From: FEB-12 sp964503315
GTDB lineage: Bacteria; Zixibacteria; MSB-5A5; GN15; FEB-12
Reading direction: 5' to 3'
DNA: 64,000 bases
Assembly: GCA_964503315.1 (NCBI GenBank)
Contig: CAZCZL010000003.1
Coordinates: 186,001 to 250,000 of the forward strand
Part shown: piece by piece, positions 55,848 through 64,000 of the stretch
How the letters are laid out: each line of letters starts with the position of its first letter
Position numbering within the stretch: the stretch's first letter is position 1
Program-made: the position numbers and the translations under genes
The notes under the pieces: generated by a model
Told to the model about the DNA's origin: nothing
Seen by the model: only the letters and a program-made list of their open reading frames with translations
Databases searched by the model: none

Positions 55848-57320
55848 TCAGATCTCCGGTGCTTCGTATTTTTTCACCCACCTCGCATAAAAGATCATGG
55901 CAATCGCTGAAGCAATGCCGACCGCGGCAAACTGATACCAGAGTTTGTACGGATGGTACGCGTCCCAGAGCAGTTGGGTGGCCGCTGATGGATCAAGGCC
56001 GGTCACTTCCTGCAATTTCCTGAACGCTTCGGTTCGATCAACATTGATCATCTGATATTTCTCGGACAGGTAATGGACGGCCAAATTCGCCTTGTCCCCC
56101 ATTTTGTCATAGACTGTCCCACCGAGCAATGAACCATACCCCCAGCCAATGGCATTGGGGATATTGGCATATCCCATATACAGACCCTTCTGACCTTCAG
56201 GGGCGATAACACCAAGATAATCCTGCATCTTGGGCGAAGCCAGCATTTCGCCAACGGAGAAGACTAGGATGCCAAGCATGCAGAACAGTCCCGAGGTCGT
56301 GAAGCCGGCAAAAACGAGTCCAACGGAGCCGACAATGATACCTGCGGTGATTGAAGTGACACGCCGCATTCTGTTCACCCACCACGATACCAGCACCACA
56401 GTCAGAATGATAAGTCCGGAATTAAAATTGATCATCCATTCCTGCGAAAGCTGGGGCGCACGGTCGGAGTTGAGGTCGAGCATGAAATTGGGTAGATTGA
56501 GGGCATGCACGAGTCCTGAGCTGTCCACCCAATCGACAATGAAGTTCGGCAACATGTCGAATAGCTGGTTGAACATCAGCCAGAAGCCTGACATGATCAG
56601 AATGAACAACGCCAGCTTGGCCTGCAGAATATTCCTGCCAGTCAGTTTCAGGATCTCCCACGGTCCGCCGCGCTGTTCTCCCCCGGGGTGTACCTCCTTG
56701 TACGTAAACAGCATCAAGAAATTTAGCGACACAATGACGGCACATCCGAAAAAGACCGCTGGCCAGGACCATCCGTATAGGAAGTGCGCCAACGGCGGCC
56801 CGAGGAACCCTCCGACATTGACGAGCATGTAGAACATTCCCCAGCCGACCGAGCTGTTCTTGGTCGAGAGGGATTGGCACATTGTCCCCTGCACCCCCGG
56901 TTTGAATGTGGCAGTTCCCAAAGCGAGGATGAGACATCCGAACAGGAACGGCCAGAACTCGCGTTGTGTTGCCATTAAGAGGTAGCCGGCTACCTTGATA
57001 GCGACCGAAAACGCAATGGTCTTCTTATAACCGTACCTGTCGGCAAATCCTCCTGTGAACATCGGGACGAGCGATTGCACGATCGCCCACCACATGAAAA
57101 TGATCCCCTTCTCGGTCTGCGAGAAGTGCAAACCGCCGGGTTCATCGGCCTGAGCGATGTAGATCGGGATGACCACCCGGACGCCGTAATAGGCCAGACG
57201 TTCAAACATCTCCATGATGTTGACCATCCAGTAGGGTCGCGGGAGGTGGAGGAGTTGAGTGAAAAGCGTTTCTTTGTGAGGAGGGTCGGTCAGAACAGTT
57301 CCGGTTGCGCGTTCAGCCAT
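55848..57320 (-). CDS. POT-family (PTR2) proton-dependent oligopeptide transporter
   Basis: A 490-aa MFS carrier with about 12-14 helices. The POT signature EMFERLAYYGVRVV (an ExxERxxYYG form) lies in helix 1, and GGFADRYGYKKTI follows helix 2. Later GPPLAHFLYGW and FSVGEMLASPKMQDYLG fit the family. It imports di- and tripeptides, or related solutes, with protons across the inner membrane. AGAGGAAA precedes the ATG, and TTGACT with an AT-rich -10 stands further upstream. The gene is single. Confidence 0.88.
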   Translation of the reverse strand: MAERATGTVLTDPPHKETLFTQLLHLPRPYWMVNIMEMFERLAYYGVRVVIPIYIAQADEPGGLHFSQTEKGIIFMWWAIVQSLVPMFTGGFADRYGYKKTIAFSVAIKVAGYLLMATQREFWPFLFGCLILALGTATFKPGVQGTMCQSLSTKNSSVGWGMFYMLVNVGGFLGPPLAHFLYGWSWPAVFFGCAVIVSLNFLMLFTYKEVHPGGEQRGGPWEILKLTGRNILQAKLALFILIMSGFWLMFNQLFDMLPNFIVDWVDSSGLVHALNLPNFMLDLNSDRAPQLSQEWMINFNSGLIILTVVLVSWWVNRMRRVTSITAGIIVGSVGLVFAGFTTSGLFCMLGILVFSVGEMLASPKMQDYLGVIAPEGQKGLYMGYANIPNAIGWGYGSLLGGTVYDKMGDKANLAVHYLSEKYQMINVDRTEAFRKLQEVTGLDPSAATQLLWDAYHPYKLWYQFAAVGIASAIAMIFYARWVKKYEAPEI

Positions 57321-57570
57321 TTCGTGTTTCCTCTAAGTTAAGGCGAAAGCGATAAAAAACTCTCTGTTCTGACGAAAGTCAACTGGAAAGCTGTTTCCCG
57401 ACAAAGAATTAGGTTATTCGAGCACGCCGGCTGCGTGTTTCCCCGGTCGAAGCACGATCGTTCATTCGAAAAAAGTCTCCGCGCGTTGTACGAAGACTGT
57501 GTGGGTCCACTCTGTTGACCAAACAGAATGAACTATCAACCGGGTAGATAATCCCATTCAGGAGGTTTTC

Positions 57571-58782
57571 ATGAATCGCAAAGGATTGAGCATCACAGGC
57601 ATGGCGGCGACATTTGGTCTGCTGCTGGGGTTGGTCGGCTGTTCCGAGAACCCTGTTGCTCCCGTGAAGACCTCGGTACAGTCCGGGCAAAATGGCTTTA
57701 CCGAGACTCGCGTACGCGGCCAGGTCGAGATCTATGGTCGCGTCGCATCCACTAACGGAGCAGCTCGCTCCCTGACCGTCACCGGTCATTCTTATGATGT
57801 CCAGGTCCCGTCCGGCGCGGAGATCGTGTTCAAAGACGGCGGCTCTGAGACGCCTATCGATTTCAGCGAAATCGCGGTGGGTGACTCCATCGAAGTTCGC
57901 GGTAACAACTCGGGCAACGTATTGAACGCGGATCGCGTCCGGATCCGTCCGAATGACAACGCGGCCGAGGTTGAGTTCGGTGGACGTATTGAATTCGTAG
58001 ACACCACTACCTCTCAGATCAAGCTGGTCAATGATGCCCGGATGATCTTCGCCTCCCCCACCGCTGAACTTGTACAGCGCAACGAGGACGCCGAGACCAA
58101 CATCACTCTGGGCGCTATTCGCGCCGGTGACTCGGTCGAGATAAAGGGAAGCAACCAGTCGGATGGTTCGATCCTGGCCTCCCGGGTACGGGTTCGGATG
58201 GACCAGATGGGCGGCGGCGATGATTTCCGCGCCGAAGTCGAGTTCAAGACCACCATTCTGCAGATCGATTACGCCGCCGGAACGCTGCTTACGGCATTCT
58301 GCTGGCAGGTTCAGACTGACTCTATGACCTTCATCTTTGCTTCGAGTGAGACCGAGGACTTGAGCTCAACCGGAGCGGCTGGTCGTCGCGGCGCCGATGA
58401 CGGCCCGATCGATTCCACTCGCACTCGCCTGACCCTGGCCGACCTGAAAGTTGGCGACACTATCGAGGTCTGGGGTAACAATCTGCCGAATGGCGCGATC
58501 TACGCAGTCGCTATCGAGGTCGAAGACTCGCCGACCTCCCAGCGGATGGAAGTTGAATTCACGGACATTATCGCTTCGATCGATCACCTCTCCCGCACTG
58601 TGACATTTGTCGGCGAAGATCGGACCGGCGTGGTTGACTGGATGGCGGATCTCGCCGGACTGAACAACGAACCGTTACAGATCGAAAATTTCACGGCCGG
58701 CATGCGTGTCGAGGTCAAGGGATTCGTGAACAGCAACCAGCAACTGGATATCGTCCGGATGCACCGCGAAGATTCAATGTAG
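57571..58782 (+). CDS. DUF5666-repeat lipoprotein
   Basis: A 403-aa lipoprotein. The lipobox LLGLVGC puts Cys24 at the mature N-terminus. The rest is four related modules of about 80 residues (near 45, 128, 213 and 315). Each carries an acidic V.VEF/VEIYGRV start, a RT.V...... strand and a VGDSIEVRG or AGDSVEIKG ending with a NG.L.A..V.V tail. This pattern is the DUF5666 OB-like beta module, of unknown function. AGGAGG before the ATG is a near-perfect ribosome site. A strong terminator follows, so it is a single-gene unit. Confidence 0.85.
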   Translation: MNRKGLSITGMAATFGLLLGLVGCSENPVAPVKTSVQSGQNGFTETRVRGQVEIYGRVASTNGAARSLTVTGHSYDVQVPSGAEIVFKDGGSETPIDFSEIAVGDSIEVRGNNSGNVLNADRVRIRPNDNAAEVEFGGRIEFVDTTTSQIKLVNDARMIFASPTAELVQRNEDAETNITLGAIRAGDSVEIKGSNQSDGSILASRVRVRMDQMGGGDDFRAEVEFKTTILQIDYAAGTLLTAFCWQVQTDSMTFIFASSETEDLSSTGAAGRRGADDGPIDSTRTRLTLADLKVGDTIEVWGNNLPNGAIYAVAIEVEDSPTSQRMEVEFTDIIASIDHLSRTVTFVGEDRTGVVDWMADLAGLNNEPLQIENFTAGMRVEVKGFVNSNQQLDIVRMHREDSM

Positions 58783-58827
58783 GTCAAAAAGCGACCTGCT
58801 GCACTGTCGGCAGGGAGCGTGAGGACC

Positions 58828-58873
58828 GAGCCACGACCGGCGATAGTGAGGTGTCGCCGGTCTGTGGCTTTTC
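58828..58873 (+). terminator. Terminator after the DUF5666 gene
   Basis: AGCCAC-GACCGGCGA (58829-58843) pairs with TCGCCGGTC and GTGGCT downstream, with one bulge, and is followed by TTTT. It separates this gene from the sigma-factor operon. Confidence 0.8.
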
Positions 58874-58924
58874 TCGGACCAGCTTTCCGTGATCAGCCAC
58901 TCAGAGGTTTAAGGGCAAAAGGTC

Positions 58925-58953
58925 TTGCTAAAGAAGATATGGCCTGATATGTT
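58925..58953 (+). promoter_or_regulatory. Promoter of the sigma-CHAT-subtilase operon
   Basis: TTGCTA (58925-58930) and TATGTT (58948-58953) are exactly 17 bases apart. The leader is about 73 bases. The promoter overlaps a longer reading of the sigma gene, which argues for the ATG at 59033. Confidence 0.5.
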
Positions 58954-59032
58954 ACTCCCGAAACGAGATAACCTTCACCATTACACAAAGTTAGCAAATC
59001 CACACCGGAGTCAGTTCAGGGCCAGCACCAGT

Positions 59033-59629
59033 ATGAAACGAGCCGACCGCGACATTTGGACCGACTTGATCTCCGGCAAAACATCCGCCTGGAATGAGTT
59101 GATCGATAAGTATCAACCATTGGTCTACACGGTGGCGACACGGGCGGGGCTTTCGATGGCCGACGCCGCTGACTGCTTCCAACAAACTTTTGTACTCCTC
59201 TACCAGAATCGTCAGAAGATCTCCGACCCGACCCGTCTCTCGGCTTGGTTGGTGACTACCGCGAAAAGAGAGAGCATTCGCCTCTCCCGACAGGCTCGGG
59301 GAGTACGGGGCGCGGAAGAGTTGCCTGAGCAGATCGATGACTCTCCACTGGCGGATGAGAAAATGGAGAAGCTGGAAAGTCAGGCCCGACTTGAGATCGG
59401 GCTTGGCCAGCTTGACGACCGATGCAAGTCACTGCTCAAGGCGCTCTTTTACTCCCCTGAGGAGTCGTCCTATGAGCAAGTAGCCAAGTCGGTCGGGATA
59501 TCCTTTAACAGTCTGGGGCCGATACGGGGAAGGTGCCTTCAGCGCCTCCGGAAAATACTTGAGGATCAGGATCTTATCGATGTACGAAAGCGTCCCTCCC
59601 GTACTCTGTCGGGTGACACAAAAGAGTAA
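59033..59629 (+). CDS. ECF-type RNA polymerase sigma factor
   Basis: A 198-aa sigma factor with only regions 2 and 4. Region 2 spans residues 5-85 (DIWTDLISGKTSAWNELIDK, DAADCFQQTFVLLYQN). Region 4 spans 118-178 (LDDRCKSLLKALFYSPEE, SYEQVAKSVGISFNSLGPIR with a helix-turn-helix). The longer frame from TTG 58925 would add 36 residues that overlap the promoter. It is followed after 16 bases by a zinc-finger anti-sigma gene, then by protease genes, so it is probably held inactive until the inhibitor is removed. There are no adjacent target genes outside the operon. Confidence 0.9.
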   Translation: MKRADRDIWTDLISGKTSAWNELIDKYQPLVYTVATRAGLSMADAADCFQQTFVLLYQNRQKISDPTRLSAWLVTTAKRESIRLSRQARGVRGAEELPEQIDDSPLADEKMEKLESQARLEIGLGQLDDRCKSLLKALFYSPEESSYEQVAKSVGISFNSLGPIRGRCLQRLRKILEDQDLIDVRKRPSRTLSGDTKE

Positions 59630-59645
59630 CCTGTAGGAAAAGAGC

Positions 59646-60218
59646 ATGGAACAGCATCCGACCAGACAAGAACTTATCAAGGCGGCCCAGACAAAGCGGA
59701 GTCGTCTTATCGGCCATATAGACCAGTGCGAAGATTGCCGGGCGTTGTTTGAACTCTTTCGCGACTTTCCGGTGACGGGTGAAATCGAACTTGCGGAAGC
59801 TCCCGCGGGCTGGATAGCCAAGGCCAAAGAGATAGCGAATGCCTCGGGCGCTTGGGCGACACTGAAGGGAATCGCGGCCAAACTCTCGTTCGATTCATGG
59901 GCTCTTCCCGCCGCTGTCGGGGTTCGCAGCCAGACTGTAGAGAGAGACCGCCGGCTTCAGTTTGAGATCGGTCCGATGCATCTCGATATTCGTGCCGAAC
60001 AGCAGACCAAGGTCTGGGAGTTCACGGCGCGCATCACCAGCGATCAGGTTCCGACTGATGGAATCGTGTTGACAGTTGATCGGCGCGCTGTTCCGGCCGA
60101 TTCGCTAGGTTTCTACCATTGGACCTCTCCGAAGCCACCCAAACAGATCAGGCTGAGCGCGGGTGAGATCCGACTTGACCTGCCGGAGATGACGTGGATC
60201 CAAAAGCCACAGAAGTAG
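59646..60218 (+). CDS. Soluble zinc-finger anti-sigma-like protein
   Basis: A 190-aa protein. Residues 20-36 hold His-x3-Cys-x2-Cys (His24, Cys28, Cys31; HIDQCEDCRALFE), the zf-HC2 anti-sigma motif that grips ECF sigma factors. There is no membrane helix, unlike most anti-sigma factors of this class. A helical linker (about 50-95) precedes a beta-rich C-terminal domain (100-190) of unknown fold. Its last nine codons overlap the CHAT gene. Being cytoplasmic and joined to a cytoplasmic protease gene, it is the natural candidate substrate of that protease (inference). Confidence 0.78.
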   Translation: MEQHPTRQELIKAAQTKRSRLIGHIDQCEDCRALFELFRDFPVTGEIELAEAPAGWIAKAKEIANASGAWATLKGIAAKLSFDSWALPAAVGVRSQTVERDRRLQFEIGPMHLDIRAEQQTKVWEFTARITSDQVPTDGIVLTVDRRAVPADSLGFYHWTSPKPPKQIRLSAGEIRLDLPEMTWIQKPQK

Positions 60219-62923
60219 CATCGGCCTTCGACAAGTTTCTCTCTTCGGGGGATCTTTCCGGCTTGGAGCCATCGGCACTATCCAAACTGATCGATGATCG
60301 AATGCGCCTTGAGGCGCAGCAGTCGCTCAAGCAAGCGGTGCAGATAGCCCGGCGACTGGTGAAAGTTTCGGCGGGCAAGCCATCCCCTCTCCCCTTGACT
60401 TCATATCGCGTCCTGGCGCGCATGACGCATATGTCGGCGAGGCACGCCGAAGCCGAGAGTGCATATCTCAAAGCTCGCGCGCTCACTCGGGCAGACAAAT
60501 TGATCGCCGGGCGAATCGATCGTGCCCTCATCGATGTCTACATGTATCTCGGTGATCTCCCCGAGGCGAAGCGTCGTGCCAACTCCGCGCTGCGGATATT
60601 CAAACAGGCAGACGCCACCGCAGATGTGGCGATGACCCAGGTCAATCTGGCCAACCTGCTCCATCGTCAGGACAGGCATCGTGACGCTGAGGCGATCTAC
60701 GCGCAGGCCGAAGAATACTTTCGAGGCGCAGGCGATGAGTTGTCGGTGGCTCGCTGTCAGTACAATCGGGCTAACACGCTAGTCCAGCTCTTTGATTTCG
60801 CGGCCGCCGAACCTCTCTATATCTCATCGCGGGATATCTACCTCAAGCACTCATTCTCCCTGGACGCGACGGATGCTCGATATGGACTCGCCTGGATGGC
60901 GATGTTACGCGGGCAGTTTCATATCGCGCTGATGGAACTTGCCGAGTGTGAATCAGCCTATCGCCATTTCGGACAGCCGAAAGGCGCGGCAGTCTGCGAA
61001 TTGGATCGCGCCGAGGTGTATTTGGGATTGAATTTGCTGTCTGACGCATATGAAACAGCCAAAAGCGCAGAAGCACAATTCAAGAATATGGATCATCGAT
61101 ACGAAGGGGCCAAGGCCTCGCTCTTTCGCGCTAAAGCGGCGTTCGGTCTCGGTTTGATCAAGGACGCCGAAAGTGCCTTGGACAGAGCCATGATCGGTTT
61201 TGAGGCCGAGAAGAACTTGGGTTTCCTGGGAGCCTCTTATCTTTTGGGTTCGCAGTTGGCCAAGGATAAGCCATCTCGCGCGAATATTCTTCGCCACGCT
61301 CGTGAAAGTTTCATTAAGGCGCAACTCCCACTCTGGGAAGCGGTCTGCGATCTGCACACGTTATCCGAGACGCCCAATCATACCCGAGCACAAGCCCGTC
61401 TGACGATGAATGCAGCAGTAAAGGAAGTGCCGCATCTCTTCGCACACTGGCAGACAGTGGAAGGTGATATTGCCATCAGCAAAGGGAACGAGAGGCAGGC
61501 GATAATTCACTGGCAACAGGCCGCGGATAGGCTGGATGCAGTACGCGCGCAATTGCCTCCCCTCGAATTCCGGAATAAGTACGGGACTGACGTTACCTCT
61601 CCTCACCTCAAGCTCATTGAGTCGGAGTTGTGGCGGTCGGAAGAACGGGCGGCGGCCTGGTCTGAACGCTATAAGACGGCCGGGGTCTGGGCGCCACTTT
61701 CTGAACTGAGTCCAAGCCATGACCAGCGCCGTCGCGCCGAGCAAAGCTTGATCGACCTTGCCTCGCAGGTCGCCGCGCTTTCACGACAGATCGGAAGGAG
61801 CGGCGGCGAACGTGGATCGCTTACCGTCGAAGCCCACCGCAGTGTCGCCCGCCTCCAGAAACAGGTCAGGCTGGAGATGGCCGCGACCGAGCGCGCGGCG
61901 GTTGGCGGTGTTGATTCAATCGAACAGATCATCGAACAGACTCGCGCTGTCTCACGCGAGCTGCCGGTCGTACAGTTTCATCTGTCGGCGGATAGAATAC
62001 TCGCGTTCGTTCATCAGGCAGGCTCATGCCGGATAGTCACGATACCTAATGGTCGATCGCTGCTCAGAGAATCGATGCGCCAATGGCGGTTTATTCTGGA
62101 GACTGAACTGCTGGCCGATCATCTTTCGGCGAAAAGCAAGATGGCCGCGGAGGAACAGTTTTTCGCAAGTCTGGGTGAACACCTCTGGAATCCGCTGGGA
62201 ATCAGCGAAAAAGCGAAGAAGATACTGATTATTCCGGAAGGTGACCTGGCCAATTTGCCGTGGCAGGCAATGATCGTCTCCGGAAAAAGCCTTATGGAGC
62301 GCCACCAGTTTGTCCTCGCCCCCAGCCTTCGGCACTTCATACACGCGCGGAATATCGCGGTGCGCGCGAAGACGATAGAACTTTTCGAAGGAGCCTCGGA
62401 CGACCTGCCGATGGTCAGCCATGAACTTCAGGGGCTGGCCGAGCGTTCTCCATCTACGAGCAGGATGCATCGCGGGGCGACCCGCGCGGACTGGCCATCG
62501 GAAGGCGAGTCCTGGATCTGGCATTACTCCGGTCATGCACACTTGCGACCGGACAATCCGTTTTACTCGTCGTTGCAGCTTGTGGACGGACCAATGTTTG
62601 CGGCCGATTTCAGATTAAGAGAAGCTCAGGTCGGACTGGTGACCCTGGCGGCGTGCCGTTCGGGGCAACAGGTCGCGCTTCCCGGTGAAGAATCGACCGG
62701 ACTGGTCAGGTCTCTCCTTGAGATGGGGGCTCGCAATGTGATCGCAGGTTATTGGCCGGTGTCGGATCGTTCCACCGCACTCTGGATGAATCGATTTTAC
62801 GAGCGATATATCGACGGAGAAACACTGTTACAATCGGCTCGCGACGCGGCGCTGGCAGTTCGTGAGACCTATCCATCGGCGTACCACTGGGCGGCTTTCG
62901 CGGTCCATGGCGCAGGAGCATAA
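60194..62923 (+). CDS. TPR-CHAT caspase-like protease
   Basis: A 909-aa cytoplasmic protein with no signal peptide. Residues 35-480 are TPR-like helical repeats, about 505-590 are coiled-coil-like, and about 590-909 form a CHAT domain. The catalytic dyad is His781 in HYSGHAHLR and Cys821 in LAACRSGQ, and GARNVIAGYWPVSD near the end is the usual CHAT block. GTG 60194 has GGAG five bases ahead and lies inside the anti-sigma gene, so the two are translated together. TPRs of CHAT proteins commonly sense partners, as in Csx29 of Craspase. The likely role is proteolytic control of the sigma/anti-sigma pair, but an unrelated housekeeping role is possible. Confidence 0.88.
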   Translation: MDPKATEVASAFDKFLSSGDLSGLEPSALSKLIDDRMRLEAQQSLKQAVQIARRLVKVSAGKPSPLPLTSYRVLARMTHMSARHAEAESAYLKARALTRADKLIAGRIDRALIDVYMYLGDLPEAKRRANSALRIFKQADATADVAMTQVNLANLLHRQDRHRDAEAIYAQAEEYFRGAGDELSVARCQYNRANTLVQLFDFAAAEPLYISSRDIYLKHSFSLDATDARYGLAWMAMLRGQFHIALMELAECESAYRHFGQPKGAAVCELDRAEVYLGLNLLSDAYETAKSAEAQFKNMDHRYEGAKASLFRAKAAFGLGLIKDAESALDRAMIGFEAEKNLGFLGASYLLGSQLAKDKPSRANILRHARESFIKAQLPLWEAVCDLHTLSETPNHTRAQARLTMNAAVKEVPHLFAHWQTVEGDIAISKGNERQAIIHWQQAADRLDAVRAQLPPLEFRNKYGTDVTSPHLKLIESELWRSEERAAAWSERYKTAGVWAPLSELSPSHDQRRRAEQSLIDLASQVAALSRQIGRSGGERGSLTVEAHRSVARLQKQVRLEMAATERAAVGGVDSIEQIIEQTRAVSRELPVVQFHLSADRILAFVHQAGSCRIVTIPNGRSLLRESMRQWRFILETELLADHLSAKSKMAAEEQFFASLGEHLWNPLGISEKAKKILIIPEGDLANLPWQAMIVSGKSLMERHQFVLAPSLRHFIHARNIAVRAKTIELFEGASDDLPMVSHELQGLAERSPSTSRMHRGATRADWPSEGESWIWHYSGHAHLRPDNPFYSSLQLVDGPMFAADFRLREAQVGLVTLAACRSGQQVALPGEESTGLVRSLLEMGARNVIAGYWPVSDRSTALWMNRFYERYIDGETLLQSARDAALAVRETYPSAYHWAAFAVHGAGA

Positions 62924-62933
62924 GGAAACAGCC

Positions 62934-64000
62934 ATGAAATATCACCTCACCTTGAAAACCCTAGTATGCCTCGCCATAATGATGCTACTGCCGGTGGCAG
63001 CATCAGCTGGCAGCACCGGCGACTTCGTCGAAGGGGAAATGGTTTGTCAGGTCGCCGTCGGGTACACGATAGATTCAATCAATGCTCAGTACGGAACAAC
63101 CTTTGGGCGATATCTCAGCCATATTTCGGCATATTTGCTCTATACGCTTCCGGGGCAGGACGCGGAAAGTCTCGCGGCGGTGATCGCAACCAATCCGGAT
63201 GTCATCTATTGTACCGCAAATTATCTGCTGGACGCGCCGGAGGCAGTACAATCCAGCCAGCCGTTTCTTGACGCAGTGCCGACCAAGGATCCCATGACTC
63301 AGCCGGCGGCCACTACGCTGAGATTGCCGGAGGTCCAGGCCGCTACGACGGGTACGGGGGTAAATGTCGGTGTGATCGATGTCGGTATCCAGTTGACCAA
63401 TCCGACGCTGGCTCCAAGTGTGACCTCAGGGTTTGATTATGTGGCCAATGACACACTGGCCAATGATGAGCCGGGTGGAATTGCTTCGGGACACGGAACG
63501 TTTGTTGCCGGAGTGGTCAACTTGGTCGCGCCGGACGCTAATCTTGTTTCCTACCGGGTGCTTGACACGACGGGACGCGGAAACGGGTTTACTATTGCGG
63601 AGGCGGTTCTCGACGCGGTCGAACAGGGATGCAAAGTGATTAACCTGAGCATAGTGATGAGCGGGAAGCACGATGTTCTGGATGCCGCCATAGAGTATGC
63701 ACGGATTAATAATGTCATGGTGATAGCCGCGGCAGGAAATGATTCATCGGAAGTGGAGCTTTTCCCGGCCCTTGATTCGTACGTGCTGTCCGTTGCGTCA
63801 CTTGATTCAAATGACCAGAAGTCTGCCTTCTCAAATTATAATGGCAAAGTAGATATCTGCGCGCCCGGTCGCCAGATTTACGCGCCCTTCCTGGATTCCG
63901 CGTATGCCTGGTGGGATGGGACCAGCTTTGCGGCACCATTTGTCGCCGCGACAGCCGCGCTGATCTATTCCGTGAAACCATCGGCGACCTGGGAGGAAGT
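62934..64000 (+). CDS. Secreted S8 subtilisin-like protease, 3' end beyond the window
   Basis: The first 355 residues, translated by hand, start with a signal peptide (MKYHLTLKTLVCLAIMMLLP, cleavage near SAG). A propeptide of about 80 residues ending DVIYCTANYLL precedes the catalytic domain. The triad is intact: Asp149 in VGVIDVG, His187 in GHGTFVAG and Ser331 in DGTSFAAPFVA, with oxyanion Asn269 in AAAGND. It is therefore an active exported serine protease, unlike the cytoplasmic CHAT protease just upstream. AAGGAAA precedes the ATG, and the gap to the CHAT gene is 10 bases, so it belongs to the same operon. The C-terminal part is cut off. Confidence 0.92.
   Translation, partial: MKYHLTLKTLVCLAIMMLLPVAASAGSTGDFVEGEMVCQVAVGYTIDSINAQYGTTFGRYLSHISAYLLYTLPGQDAESLAAVIATNPDVIYCTANYLLDAPEAVQSSQPFLDAVPTKDPMTQPAATTLRLPEVQAATTGTGVNVGVIDVGIQLTNPTLAPSVTSGFDYVANDTLANDEPGGIASGHGTFVAGVVNLVAPDANLVSYRVLDTTGRGNGFTIAEAVLDAVEQGCKVINLSIVMSGKHDVLDAAIEYARINNVMVIAAAGNDSSEVELFPALDSYVLSVASLDSNDQKSAFSNYNGKVDICAPGRQIYAPFLDSAYAWWDGTSFAAPFVAATAALIYSVKPSATWEE

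Noticed and set aside
58925..59032. A 36-codon N-terminal extension of the sigma factor
   Set aside because: It would start at TTG inside a good -35/-10 pair and has no sigma-like residues. The ATG at 59033 gives the usual ECF length.
58925..64000. A CRISPR-Craspase locus
   Set aside because: There is no Cas7-11, no repeat array and no Csx30/Csx31 recognisable in the window. Only the sigma/inhibitor/TPR-CHAT logic is shared.

Overview
The window looks like chromosomal DNA of a Gram-negative bacterium of the FCB superphylum, most likely Candidatus Zixibacteria or a close relative. This is an inference. It rests on the moderately high GC, many lipoproteins and signal-peptide proteins, PKD, thrombospondin-3 and dockerin-like repeats, a T9SS-like C-terminal domain, and a TPR-rich gene set. 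There is one tRNA gene. I see no rRNA, CRISPR array, insertion sequence or prophage. Coding density is high, and no gap between genes exceeds about 300 bases (the largest, 39829-40123, holds only promoter-like sequence).

Layout. 1-3341 (minus): an operon of four translationally coupled membrane proteins of unknown function, followed by a tiny zinc-ribbon protein; a separate DUF72 gene runs off the left edge. 3447-6347 (plus): a binding protein and two permeases of a carbohydrate ABC importer, without its ATPase. 6455-7066: an OmpA/Pal-like lipoprotein. 7134-11761 (minus): tyrS, a periplasmic TPR protein and an Ig-like lipoprotein. 11959-14255 (plus): a class A penicillin-binding protein and tRNA-Leu(CAA). 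14268-17815 (minus): a tandem pair of paralogous lipoproteins. 17904-26099 (minus): alpha-2-macroglobulin, PBP1C and a small repeat protein. 26316-26957 (plus): a secreted nitroreductase-like protein. 26985-36794 (minus): a five-gene operon with a ribose-type sugar ABC importer, a GH38 alpha-mannosidase and a PNGase F-like glycosidase, which together look like an N-glycan harvesting locus. 36972-49260: a GT-C membrane transferase, a GAF-PP2C phosphatase, a large secreted calcium-repeat protein, a Ser/Thr kinase with TPRs and an M16 metalloprotease. 49312-58782: an aminotransferase, a 15-PKD lipoprotein, a tRNA-dihydrouridine synthase, a POT peptide transporter and a DUF5666 lipoprotein.

59033-64000 (plus) is the most interesting unit: an ECF sigma factor, a soluble zinc-finger anti-sigma factor, a cytoplasmic TPR-CHAT (caspase-like) protease and a secreted subtilisin-like protease, tightly packed behind one promoter. 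Sigma factor, inhibitor and TPR-CHAT protease together recall the Craspase (Csx29/Csx30/RpoE) logic, but without any CRISPR component. I propose that the CHAT protease controls the sigma factor by cutting the anti-sigma protein.

Several genes have a sigma-70-like -10 box 6-7 bases before an ATG that lacks a Shine-Dalgarno sequence, so some mRNAs here may be leaderless. Others, including the sigma operon and the glycan operon, have ordinary leaders.
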